A stretch of DNA of 17,750 nt from Bacilli bacterium (lineage in GTDB: Bacteria; Bacillota_I; Bacilli_A; ML615J-28; CAG-698): NCBI GenBank assembly GCA_023228385.1, contig JALOBF010000020.1:1-17750 (forward strand). Direction: 5' to 3'. Shown piece after piece: positions 1 to 7,021 of the stretch (the first letter of the stretch is position 1; every line of letters starts with the position of its first letter). Below the pieces are notes generated by a model that did no database searches, was not told the DNA's origin, and saw only the letters and a list, made by a program, of their open reading frames with translations. Position numbers and translations under genes: made by a program.

Positions 1-330
1 TTGTAAACCCACTAAAATGAATACTGACGGACCTTTACTTTTATAGATTACATCAGCGGTTTCTCCTCCCATCAGTCTTTTCAATTCATCGTGGACAATT
101 TTTACAACCATGTCGCCCGGAGTCAGCGACTTCAAAATTTTTTCTCCCATCGCTTTGGTCTTAACTTCCGAAGTAAAACTTTTTACAACTTTATAATTAA
201 CGTCCGCTTCCAATAAAGAAAGCCGAACCTCTTTCATCATTTCTTCAATATCGTTTTCGTTCAGACGGGCCCGCCCGGTAATGCGGCGGAGTGCCATCTG
301 CATTCTTTCTGATAAACTTTCAAAAGGCAT
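1..330 (-). CDS. ffh: Signal recognition particle protein Ffh, N-terminal part (cut by window edge)
   Basis: The protein part of the signal recognition particle. It binds 4.5S RNA and nascent signal peptides and docks with FtsY to deliver ribosomes to the membrane. Only the first 110 codons are here: the helical N domain, starting MPFESLSERMQMALRRITGR, with the typical RLNENDIEEMMKEVRLSLLEADV-type segment split around residues 23-45, and the first strand of the G domain (ILVGLQ, just before the expected P-loop GSGKT). The gene leaves the window at base 1. The ATG at 330 is preceded by AGGTG, which lies right after the ylxM stop codon (8 bases between the genes), so ftsY-ylxM-ffh form one operon, as in other Bacillota. 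Identification is firm from the N domain and the context. Confidence 0.95.
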   Translation of the reverse strand, partial: MPFESLSERMQMALRRITGRARLNENDIEEMMKEVRLSLLEADVNYKVVKSFTSEVKTKAMGEKILKSLTPGDMVVKIVHDELKRLMGGETADVIYKSKGPSVFILVGLQ

Positions 331-338
331 ATTTTCAC

Positions 339-659
339 CTATTCTAAATCCTTTAATTTTTTAATAAATTCATCCAATTTAGGATTGCTTAAATTCCGAT
401 AATATATATATAATTTATTTCGCTCTTGATATTTATAATATAATTTTAGTTTTTCTTCAAAGTTCTTTAAATTTTTATAAGTTTTATTCAGTTGATCATA
501 AACTGCATTGCGGCTAATCCCATAACAATTAGCGATTTCTGCCAGCGAAAGATCGTTAAAGTAATAATCACAAAAATACTGGCGCTGCTTTACCGTCAAT
601 AAATTTTCATAAAAATCAAACAAATAAGTATAGTATTCTCTTTTTTCTAATATATCCAT
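339..659 (-). CDS. ylxM: YlxM/p13-like helix-turn-helix protein of the SRP operon
   Basis: A 106-residue protein resembling sigma-70 region 4. Residues about 33-60 (DLSLAEIANCYGISRNAVYD) are a clear helix-turn-helix of the kind found in YlxM, and the rest is helical and rich in Lys and Tyr. YlxM is always a neighbour of ffh in Bacillota; the family has been proposed to modulate SRP, but its exact role is poorly defined. Here it sits between ftsY (3 bases after its stop, with the GAGGT ribosome binding site overlapping the ftsY end) and ffh (8 bases on), so the three are surely co-transcribed and probably translationally coupled. The length is normal for the family. Nothing in the sequence shows a DNA target. 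Confidence 0.9.
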   Translation of the reverse strand: MDILEKREYYTYLFDFYENLLTVKQRQYFCDYYFNDLSLAEIANCYGISRNAVYDQLNKTYKNLKNFEEKLKLYYKYQERNKLYIYYRNLSNPKLDEFIKKLKDLE

Positions 660-662
660 TAA

Positions 663-1631
663 CTATACCTCATCTATTATTTCTGCAAATAATCCATATA
701 TATAATCTTCAAGATCAAAATATTCAATATCATCAATTTTCTCACCCAAACAAACAAACTTAATCGGTATTGAATAAATATCTCGAATGGCAAGGACAAT
801 TCCGCCTTTAGCGGTTCCGTCCAGTTTAGTAAGGATAATACCGGTAACTTCCGTCGCTTCAATGAAAGCTTGGGCTTGACTTAAACCGTTCTGGCCGGTC
901 GTAGCATCAATCACCAATAAAGTATCTTGGGGTGCGCCGGGAATTTCGCGCGATATTATTCTTTTTATTTTAGCCAGTTCATTCATAAGATTGACCTTGG
1001 TTTGCAGTCTCCCGGCCGTATCACATAAAACGATATCATATTTTTCTTCTTGGGCAATTTTAATGGCATCAAAAATTACACTTGACGGATCGCTTCCGGC
1101 TTTTTTTGTAACGACCCGAGCGCCAATCCGGTCACCCCAGATCCGAAGTTGTTCCGCAGCGCCGGCCCGAAAAGTATCGCCGGCGGCAATAATTACATTT
1201 TTGCCCTCTTTTAGAAATTTATTGGCAATTTTCGCAATAGTGGTTGTTTTCCCGCTGCCGTTAACACCGACAAATAAAAAAACGGATAAACCTAATTTAT
1301 TAAGACGTAAATTAGAATTAACAATTTCGCCTTTTAAATATAGATCAAACATTTTATCAATAATAATTGGTTGCAAATCTTTAATATCACAAATGTTTTT
1401 AACGCGAGAATCTCTTTTTAACTCATCGACAAACTTCACCGTTGTTTCAACACCAATATCGGCCATGACAAATATTTCTTCTAATTCATCAAAAAAATCT
1501 TCAGTAATTTCATTATAACCGGTAAAAAGTTTCTTAAGTCGTGAAAATGAGCCTTTCCGCGTTTTTGCCATACCGATCCGATATTTATCGGTACTTTTTT
1601 TCCGCCCTTTAAAAAAATTAATAAATCCCAT
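663..1631 (-). CDS. ftsY: Signal recognition particle receptor FtsY
   Basis: The SRP receptor GTPase (322 aa), a membrane-associated partner of Ffh in co-translational membrane protein targeting. Helical N domain, then the NG GTPase: P-loop GVNGSGKTT (about residues 122-130), DTFRAGAAEQL, DTAGR (about 204-208) and TKLDGTAKGG (about 268-277). The acidic A domain of E. coli FtsY is missing; only a short basic N-terminus is present, as is usual in Bacillota, where it binds lipid. The reading frame is open to a GTG at 1640 and another ATG at 1637, but the ATG at 1631 is preferred because GGTGA lies 5 bases before it and no ribosome binding site precedes the other two. First gene of the ftsY-ylxM-ffh operon, with its own promoter at 1666-1694. 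Confidence 0.96.
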   Translation of the reverse strand: MGFINFFKGRKKSTDKYRIGMAKTRKGSFSRLKKLFTGYNEITEDFFDELEEIFVMADIGVETTVKFVDELKRDSRVKNICDIKDLQPIIIDKMFDLYLKGEIVNSNLRLNKLGLSVFLFVGVNGSGKTTTIAKIANKFLKEGKNVIIAAGDTFRAGAAEQLRIWGDRIGARVVTKKAGSDPSSVIFDAIKIAQEEKYDIVLCDTAGRLQTKVNLMNELAKIKRIISREIPGAPQDTLLVIDATTGQNGLSQAQAFIEATEVTGIILTKLDGTAKGGIVLAIRDIYSIPIKFVCLGEKIDDIEYFDLEDYIYGLFAEIIDEV

Positions 1632-1665
1632 TAACATCACCGTTTCTGCTCTATAATCATTAATT

Positions 1666-1694
1666 ATTATACCATATTATAAGCAATAATTAAA
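1666..1694 (-). promoter_or_regulatory. Sigma-A-type promoter of the ftsY-ylxM-ffh operon
   Basis: On the minus strand, -10 TATAAT (1671-1666) with an extended TG (1674-1673), and a weak -35 TTTAAT (1694-1689) at a 17-base spacing. Transcription would start near 1659, about 28 bases before the preferred ftsY ATG. It lies just downstream of the topA terminator, so the two units are separate. Confidence 0.7.
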
Positions 1695-1716
1695 CTTAAA
1701 AAAGATAATTGCTTTG

Positions 1717-1755
1717 AAAAAAAAGCAATATCAAATATATTTTGCTATTGCTTTT
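1717..1755 (-). terminator. Rho-independent terminator of topA
   Basis: On the minus strand, a 10-bp perfect stem (AAAAGCAATA / TATTGCTTTT, plus-strand arms 1721-1730 and 1746-1755) with a 15-base loop, followed by eight T residues (1724-1717, the first few also pairing in the stem). It begins 3 bases after the topA stop. The stem is AT-rich, but the U tract and its position fit a terminator. Confidence 0.75.
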
Positions 1756-1758
1756 TGT

Positions 1759-3744
1759 TTATTGATCAAATTGATTATCCGGCAAATTGGAAAAAGTGGT
1801 TTTACAATTGGGATATTGATTGCAGGCATAAAATTTTTTACCTTTGGTTCGGCCACGGCGCGATACTCTTTCCACCAAATAACCGCTTTCACAATTCGGA
1901 CATTTTACATCGGTAATAACTTCTTCCTTTTCTTCCTTTTTTATATAACGACATTTGGGAAAAGCCGAGCAAGCAACAAATTGACCGTAACGGCCGTTTC
2001 TAATTACCAGTTGACTGTTGCAAAGCGGACAATATTCCTCGAGATGGACCGGATAAATTTTTTCCATATGAAGATCGGCATATGCGACCAAAGGCTTGAA
2101 TTCGTCATAAAAAGAGCGAAGTTCATCATACCATATTTTCTTTCCAAGGGCTATCTCATCTAGTGTATCTTCCATTTCGGCTGTATACTTAACATTAATG
2201 ATATCACTGAAATACTCTTCCAATTTTTCCGAAGTAAGAATTCCTTGTTCGGTCGGAATAAAACTTCTGTTTTCCATCCTGACATAATACCTTTGCTTTA
2301 ATGTATCAACCGTAATCGAATATGTAGAAGGTCGCCCGATACCCAATTCTTCCATTTTTTTAATTAATCGCGATTCGCTATAACGTTGGGGCGGCGATGT
2401 AAACTTTTGCTCGGGCAAAACCGTTACTTCCGCCAGTATTTCATTTACCTCAAATGGTGGCAATGTTTTAATTACATTATTTTCATAAGGGGCATATAAT
2501 TTTAAATATCCTTCAAAAACAACTTTCTCACCTGATATTTCAAAAATAAATCCGTTATTTTCAATATTTATTTTTTCATCTTCTAAAATCGCATCGCTCA
2601 TTAAGGTACATAAAGCCCGATAATAAATTAAGGAATATATTTTATATTCATCGGGGGTTAAATGTTTTTTGATAACATCGGGTGTATACTTCAATGAAGT
2701 CGGGCGAATCGCCTCATGGGCATCCTGAACTTTTTTCCCTTTATTCGTTTTGCGATAACCAGAATAGTATTCCTTTCCTAAATTAGAAATAATCCAATTT
2801 TTCGCCTCGCCGATAAACTGTTCGGAAAGACGTACCGAATCGGTACGCATATAAGTAATCAAGCCGATTCGTTCGTCGGCAAGCTCAATTCCTTCATAGA
2901 GCTTTTGAGCGACAATCATCGTTCTTTTGGAATTAAAATTATATTTTGTGGAAGCTTCTTGTTGCAGGGTTGAAGTAATCAAAGGGGGTTTAGCTGATTT
3001 TTTTCTTTCCTTACGGACAATTTCTTTTACTCGATAATTATCAGTTAATCCGGCCAATACTTTATCGGCATCTTGTTTAGATTTAAGTTCAATCTTTTCA
3101 TTTCTAAATTGAATTAGTTTAGCCCGAAGTTTTTCATCGTTTTTTAAAAATTCAATAAATATTTCCCAATATTCTTCCGGAATAAAAGCTTGAATTTCTT
3201 TTTCGCGATCAACAATCAGTTTTAAAGCTACCGATTGAACGCGACCGGCTGATTTAGAACCGATTTTTTTATGTAATAGAGTGGAAAGACTAAATCCGAT
3301 AATTCGGTCCAAAATTCGGCGAGATTCCTGCGAATGAACCAAATCAACATCAATTTCCCGGCCGTTTTCCAGACCCTTAAGAATTGCCGGTTTAGTTATT
3401 TCATAAAAAACAATTCGTTCATATTCCTTTTCAGCAAGCTTAAGCACCTCGTAAAGATGCCAACTGATTGCTTCACCTTCCCGATCCGGGTCGGTTGCCA
3501 GATATATTTTATCGGCTTTTTTAACGGCTTTTTTCAATTCACGAATAACCTCGGCTTTATCGCGCAAAGTTTTATACATTGGTTTAAAATTATTTTCAAT
3601 ATCAACACCGAAACCGCCGTATCCTTGTGTTTTTAAATCGCGAATATGACCTTTACTCGAAGCAACAATAAATTCTTCTCCTAAATATTTGCTAATTGTT
3701 TGTGATTTAGCCGGGCTCTCAACAATTATCAAATTGTTTTTCAT
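1759..3744 (-). CDS. topA: DNA topoisomerase I (type IA)
   Basis: Relaxes negative supercoils by a transient 5'-phosphotyrosine break; essential for chromosome topology. 661 aa, close to the usual 690 of Bacillota. The N-terminal Toprim domain has LIIVESPAKSQTI and the metal-binding ATDPDREGEAISWHL (acidic residues near 85-90); SKSAGRVQSVALKL lies around 163-176. The active-site tyrosine is Tyr298 in GLITYMRTDS. Two C-terminal C4 zinc ribbons: CPLC (572) to CSAFPKC (598), and CPNC (615) to CNQYPNC (647). All key residues are present. The ATG at 3744 has AAGGTGA 8 bases before it. Last gene of the rnhB-PHP-topA unit. In B. subtilis dprA precedes topA; here only a tiny ORF does. Confidence 0.98.
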   Translation of the reverse strand: MKNNLIIVESPAKSQTISKYLGEEFIVASSKGHIRDLKTQGYGGFGVDIENNFKPMYKTLRDKAEVIRELKKAVKKADKIYLATDPDREGEAISWHLYEVLKLAEKEYERIVFYEITKPAILKGLENGREIDVDLVHSQESRRILDRIIGFSLSTLLHKKIGSKSAGRVQSVALKLIVDREKEIQAFIPEEYWEIFIEFLKNDEKLRAKLIQFRNEKIELKSKQDADKVLAGLTDNYRVKEIVRKERKKSAKPPLITSTLQQEASTKYNFNSKRTMIVAQKLYEGIELADERIGLITYMRTDSVRLSEQFIGEAKNWIISNLGKEYYSGYRKTNKGKKVQDAHEAIRPTSLKYTPDVIKKHLTPDEYKIYSLIYYRALCTLMSDAILEDEKINIENNGFIFEISGEKVVFEGYLKLYAPYENNVIKTLPPFEVNEILAEVTVLPEQKFTSPPQRYSESRLIKKMEELGIGRPSTYSITVDTLKQRYYVRMENRSFIPTEQGILTSEKLEEYFSDIINVKYTAEMEDTLDEIALGKKIWYDELRSFYDEFKPLVAYADLHMEKIYPVHLEEYCPLCNSQLVIRNGRYGQFVACSAFPKCRYIKKEEKEEVITDVKCPNCESGYLVERVSRRGRTKGKKFYACNQYPNCKTTFSNLPDNQFDQ

Positions 3745-3745
3745 T

Positions 3746-3835
3746 TTATTTCACCTTCTTTGATAAGATTATTACAGCCGCTTTAATAGCTGACAATCTT
3801 TTTTTATTTTTTTCCCAGTCAGTCGGATTATTCAT
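3746..3835 (-). CDS. Possible 29-residue ORF in front of topA
   Basis: An ATG-started ORF encoding a small basic peptide beginning MNNPTDWEKNKKRLS and ending AVIILSKKVK. It starts 10 bases after the PHP gene stop and ends with TAA one base before the topA ATG, the spacing of a coupled operon gene. Its last codons contain the topA ribosome binding site. Against it: no visible Shine-Dalgarno (the upstream bases are only A and T) and no known relative. It could be a coupling leader peptide or chance. Not recognised. Confidence 0.22.
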   Translation of the reverse strand: MNNPTDWEKNKKRLSAIKAAVIILSKKVK

Positions 3836-3845
3836 AAATAATATT

Positions 3846-4601
3846 TTAAATTTCTAATTGATTAAACATCCGACCAATATCTTCAATTTTATGAGCATCA
3901 GACGCCCGATTAATTTTCACTTTCATTTTTTTTAAAATATCTAAAAATTCTTGATTTAAACCGGGATAAGGAAAACCATAGCGGATCAAGCCACTATTGT
4001 TCTCAGTTTCCATATTATACTCTCCTAAAAGTCTAGCTATCCGATAATAGGTTTCTGTTAATGAATAGTCCGGATACTTTTCAAAAAGTTTAATTGCATC
4101 AGGATGACCGAGGCTTGTAAATAAACCGCTTTTAATTAAACTGATATTTATCTCATAATAACGCCGATACAGATGATTAATATCTTTTCCTTCCCAGTTT
4201 TCTTGCGATAAGTCGAAGCCGAAACCATCAATGAAATGGACACTGCCAATTAAAAAATCAAAATCATATTGATTTAGAATGGTTCGTAATTCATCTTCTT
4301 TTTCTTTAAAATAACATACTTCAAGACCGAAACGTAACTTTACCGGATAGTCTTTTTGCTTTATTTTTACAATAAAGTTTAAATAATCATTTAATGGAAC
4401 CGGTCTTTTGCGATCGTACCAATTGCAATTAAAAGGATCCAAACGAATTATATCATAAATCGGTTTAAATTCAATAAATTTATGCGTATGATCTAATATC
4501 CGTAATTCCTTAATCTGTTTAGCCAGGGCGGTATTAACCATACATTCAATATATTCAGGGGTATATTCACCAAACTCGATATGAATATGAGCGTCAATCA
4601 T
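3846..4601 (-). CDS. PHP-domain phosphoesterase, histidinol-phosphatase (HisJ/HisK)-like
   Basis: A metal-dependent phosphoesterase of the PHP superfamily (251 aa, near the usual 250-270). All metal-ligand motifs are visible in order: DAHIH (His5, His7), LDHTH (Asp37-His40), the GLEV glutamate (Glu94), GSVHF (His122), GHPD (His166) and SDAHK (Asp235, His237). The ETENNSGLIR segment (199-208) matches the EINTSGLR-like stretch of HisJ-type histidinol phosphatases. The family dephosphorylates histidinol phosphate, but no his genes are nearby and relatives in organisms without histidine synthesis have unknown substrates, so the specific reaction is not assured. The ATG at 4601 has a perfect GAGGAGG that overlaps the rnhB stop; it sits in the rnhB-topA unit. 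Confidence 0.88.
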   Translation of the reverse strand: MIDAHIHIEFGEYTPEYIECMVNTALAKQIKELRILDHTHKFIEFKPIYDIIRLDPFNCNWYDRKRPVPLNDYLNFIVKIKQKDYPVKLRFGLEVCYFKEKEDELRTILNQYDFDFLIGSVHFIDGFGFDLSQENWEGKDINHLYRRYYEINISLIKSGLFTSLGHPDAIKLFEKYPDYSLTETYYRIARLLGEYNMETENNSGLIRYGFPYPGLNQEFLDILKKMKVKINRASDAHKIEDIGRMFNQLEI

Positions 4602-4612
4602 AATAACCTCCT

Positions 4613-5230
4613 CTATCTCGAATAGTTGTACAAAACCTTTTGAACCGGAGCAAAACTTCTCCGATGGAGCGGTGAAGGTCCATGTTTATCCAGCATTTCC
4701 AAATGATATTTAGTTACATAGCCTTTGTGTTTTGCAAAACCGTATTGAGGATATACGCAATCCATCGCAATCATATAATGATCTCTTTCAACTTTTGCGA
4801 TAATACTGGCAGCAGCAATCGATGCCGCTTTCTGGTCACCTTTAATGATACTTAAGCATTCAACATCCAAATCAAGCGGCATAGCATCAGCTAAAACATA
4901 CTGAACCTGAGTTTCAAAAGCGTTGATGCATTGACTCATAGCTTTTTTACTGGCTTGATAAACATTAATCCGGTCGACTTCTTCAACATCAATAATAGAT
5001 GTCTGTATTTCAATGGCATCTTGTATAATTATATTATATAATTTTTCTCTTATTCCGGGAGAAACTTTTTTTGAATCATTGAGTTTCGCCAGTCGATACC
5101 CCGGCGGTAATATAACCGCAGCAGCAAAAAGCGGTCCGGCCATCGGACCACGCCCTGCTTCATCGCACCCGGCAATATAATAATACCCCTTACGATACAA
5201 ACGCTCTTCAATTGCATATAAATCATCCAT
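4613..5230 (-). CDS. rnhB: Ribonuclease HII
   Basis: Cuts RNA in RNA/DNA hybrids and at single misincorporated ribonucleotides, needed for genome maintenance. 205 aa, normal length for a short RNase HII. Motifs: GCDEAGRGPMAGPL (catalytic Asp23, Glu24), NDSKKVS (51-57), Asp115 in LADAM, and IKGDQKAASIAAASIIAKVERDH (the GDQK segment near 131 and catalytic Asp150), then the C-terminal GYVTKYH and HRRSFAP motifs. All acidic catalytic residues are kept. The ATG at 5230 is preceded by GAGAGG with about 10 bases of spacing. First gene of its own unit (promoter 5258-5286), followed by the PHP gene and topA. rbgA-rnhB adjacency is conserved in Bacillota. Confidence 0.97.
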   Translation of the reverse strand: MDDLYAIEERLYRKGYYYIAGCDEAGRGPMAGPLFAAAVILPPGYRLAKLNDSKKVSPGIREKLYNIIIQDAIEIQTSIIDVEEVDRINVYQASKKAMSQCINAFETQVQYVLADAMPLDLDVECLSIIKGDQKAASIAAASIIAKVERDHYMIAMDCVYPQYGFAKHKGYVTKYHLEMLDKHGPSPLHRRSFAPVQKVLYNYSR

Positions 5231-5257
5231 TTTTACTTTTCCTCTCGAATTTACCCC

Positions 5258-5286
5258 ATTTTATCATATAATAATAAATATTTCCA
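5258..5286 (-). promoter_or_regulatory. Promoter of the rnhB-PHP-topA unit
   Basis: On the minus strand, -35 TGGAAA (5286-5281), a 17-base spacer and -10 TAAAAT (5263-5258) with an extended TG (5266-5265). The start site would be near 5251, just before the GAGAGG of rnhB. It follows the rbgA terminator, so the rnhB unit can be made separately from the upstream operon. Confidence 0.65.
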
Positions 5287-5305
5287 CCATAATCACAAAG
5301 TATTT

Positions 5306-5331
5306 AAAAAAACCAATACCTTAGTTATTGG
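5306..5331 (-). terminator. Small terminator at the end of rbgA
   Basis: On the minus strand, a 6-bp stem CCAATA / TATTGG (plus 5326-5331 and 5313-5318) with a 7-base loop, then seven T residues (5312-5306). The rbgA stop codon lies inside the hairpin. The short stem suggests incomplete termination with some read-through into rnhB. Confidence 0.6.
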
Positions 5332-6164
5332 CTTATTTGTATCCGGTCAAGCGTAATCCGACCGATTCGCATATTCTGAAAGTCATTAATGATAATTTCA
5401 AAAGCTTTTTCATAATAATCATCTTGAATAATACCGCGATCGGCAACAATTCGGGCAGTAATTTCCGAGTTCGGTAAATTTAAATCAGCCTTATAGCGTG
5501 AAATAAATAATTTAGAATAATATTGCCGGAAAAAGTCAAGAAAATATTCACCAATATCAACAAAAGACAGTATCTCACTTTTAACGGCACCGGTCAAAGC
5601 TAAATGCATCGCAACAGTTTGATCCGCAAATTTCGGCCATAATATTCCCGGCGTATCAAGCAGTTCCAGGTTAGGATTAATTCGAATCCACTGTTGCGCC
5701 CTAGTTACTCCGGGACGATTACCGACGGCAGCCGCCCGTCTTTGCACCAAGCGGTTAATAAGGGTAGATTTACCGACATTGGGAATTCCGAGAATCATCG
5801 CTCTAATCGGTCGGACCTTCATTCCCAGAGCCCGTTCTTTATTAAATTTATCTTTAAGCATCTCCCGAGCGGAAGGAATAATTTTTTTAATATTGTAACC
5901 GGATATGGCATCAATAGCAAGAACACCAAAACCACTATCCTGAAAATACCTTTCCCATGCGGAAGTTAATGTACTGTCAGCCATATCGCATTTTGTTAAA
6001 AGTATAAGTCGGGGTTTTTTCTGAATAATCTCGGCAAGCATTGGATTTTGAGAGGAGGCGGGAATGCGGGCATCCGCCAATTCAAAAACAATATCAACCA
6101 GCGGCAAGATCGCAACAATTTCTTTTTTTGCTTTGGCCATATGGCCGGGAAACCATTGAATCAT
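5325..6164 (-). CDS. rbgA: Ribosome biogenesis GTPase RbgA (YlqF)
   Basis: A GTPase that acts late in 50S subunit assembly. 279 aa, matching the 282 of B. subtilis RbgA. The GTPase motifs are in circularly permuted order, diagnostic of this family: G4 TKCD (57-60), then G1 GIPNVGKS (126-133), G2 PGVT (151-154) and G3 DTPG (170-173), followed by ILWPKF and a helical C-terminal domain. The N-terminus MIQWFPGHMAKAKKEI is that of RbgA. The frame is open to an ATG at 6176, but the ATG at 6164 is chosen because it gives the family N-terminus, has GGGAG 5 bases upstream, and overlaps the lepB stop as ATGA. Translational coupling with lepB is likely. Confidence 0.96.
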   Translation of the reverse strand: MIQWFPGHMAKAKKEIVAILPLVDIVFELADARIPASSQNPMLAEIIQKKPRLILLTKCDMADSTLTSAWERYFQDSGFGVLAIDAISGYNIKKIIPSAREMLKDKFNKERALGMKVRPIRAMILGIPNVGKSTLINRLVQRRAAAVGNRPGVTRAQQWIRINPNLELLDTPGILWPKFADQTVAMHLALTGAVKSEILSFVDIGEYFLDFFRQYYSKLFISRYKADLNLPNSEITARIVADRGIIQDDYYEKAFEIIINDFQNMRIGRITLDRIQISQ

Positions 6165-7021
6165 AATTTCTCCCATTTAATTAAACTTTCCATTCGATAT
6201 TTCACCACACCGATAATCTGAGTTTGATGAAATAAACCGAAATCTCGGCTGTCAATACTAAACTTACAACCGTCGATTCTTTTACGGTTATCACCCATAA
6301 CAAAATAATAACCATCCGGTATCCGACACTCTCCCCCCGGCGTACAGACATTTTCACCCCTGATTTTGCAATAATCGGATAAATTAAAATCATTGGTATA
6401 AGTATTATACATATTGTCAAAACTCATAAATTTCCCCTCATCATCAACCAAATAAGATTCTGTAATACATTCACCGTTTAAATAGAGATATCCATCCTGA
6501 TAATAAAAACTGTCGCCCGGCATTCCGATTAGTCTTTTTACAATCAATTCTTTATCTGAAATACCGCCGTATAAAACATTATATTCGCTGTCAACCTGTA
6601 ATACGATAATATCAAAATGATGCGGCGTGGTTAAACTACGCACAACAAGATGGTCCGCTTCATTAAGAGTCGGGCACATTGAACTCCCTTTGACGGTTGC
6701 CGGAAAGAAAAACACACCAAAAAATACTTTAGCAAAAAGAAAAGCGATATTAAGCATCAGCAAAAAATCTGCAAAATGATAATAAATTTTAATTATACTA
6801 TCGGGGTATTTTCTGTACTTAAAAAAAAGAACCAATATCGTAACTATTATCGACACAAAGATAGTTAAGTAAATTATTTTTCGCGGAATTAAATCGATTT
6901 TACTTATAGGTATCGCAACAAATAACACCAAAATCAGGGTTGATAGTGCTAAGGCAATTATTTTTTTAATAATTTGTTTAAAAGTAATCTCTTTTTTTAT
7001 AACATTGTTGTTTTCATTCAT
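6161..7021 (-). CDS. lepB: Signal peptidase I
   Basis: A membrane serine protease that removes Sec/Tat signal peptides outside the membrane. 286 aa. There are three hydrophobic segments in the N-terminal part (about 20-40, 49-68 and 84-107), more than the single one of many Bacillota enzymes. The catalytic core follows: KGSSMCPTL with nucleophile Ser114, VVRSLTTPHHFDIIVL, VKRLIGMPGD with general base Lys162, and YYFVMGDNRKR...DSRDFG near 240-265. The dyad is complete. The ATG at 7021 overlaps the ftsK stop (ATGA), so translation is probably coupled; no good ribosome binding site stands right before it. It overlaps rbgA in the same way. The GHL10 protein at 14957 would be one of its substrates. 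Confidence 0.95.
   Translation of the reverse strand: MNENNNVIKKEITFKQIIKKIIALALSTLILVLFVAIPISKIDLIPRKIIYLTIFVSIIVTILVLFFKYRKYPDSIIKIYYHFADFLLMLNIAFLFAKVFFGVFFFPATVKGSSMCPTLNEADHLVVRSLTTPHHFDIIVLQVDSEYNVLYGGISDKELIVKRLIGMPGDSFYYQDGYLYLNGECITESYLVDDEGKFMSFDNMYNTYTNDFNLSDYCKIRGENVCTPGGECRIPDGYYFVMGDNRKRIDGCKFSIDSRDFGLFHQTQIIGVVKYRMESLIKWEKL

Noticed and set aside
991..1518. Long plus-strand ORF opposite ftsY
   Set aside because: It is the antisense shadow of a clearly conserved GTPase gene; no ribosome binding site and no sensible protein.
1714..2163. Plus-strand ORF opposite the topA 3' end with hydrophobic stretches
   Set aside because: It overlaps the topA terminator and the zinc-ribbon coding region in antisense; the hydrophobic pattern comes from the complement of Lys/Asn-rich codons.
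6161..7021. Possible use of TGA as tryptophan (Mycoplasma code)
   Set aside because: lepB and ftsK end in TGA within ATGA overlaps exactly where the families end, and Trp is written TGG throughout.
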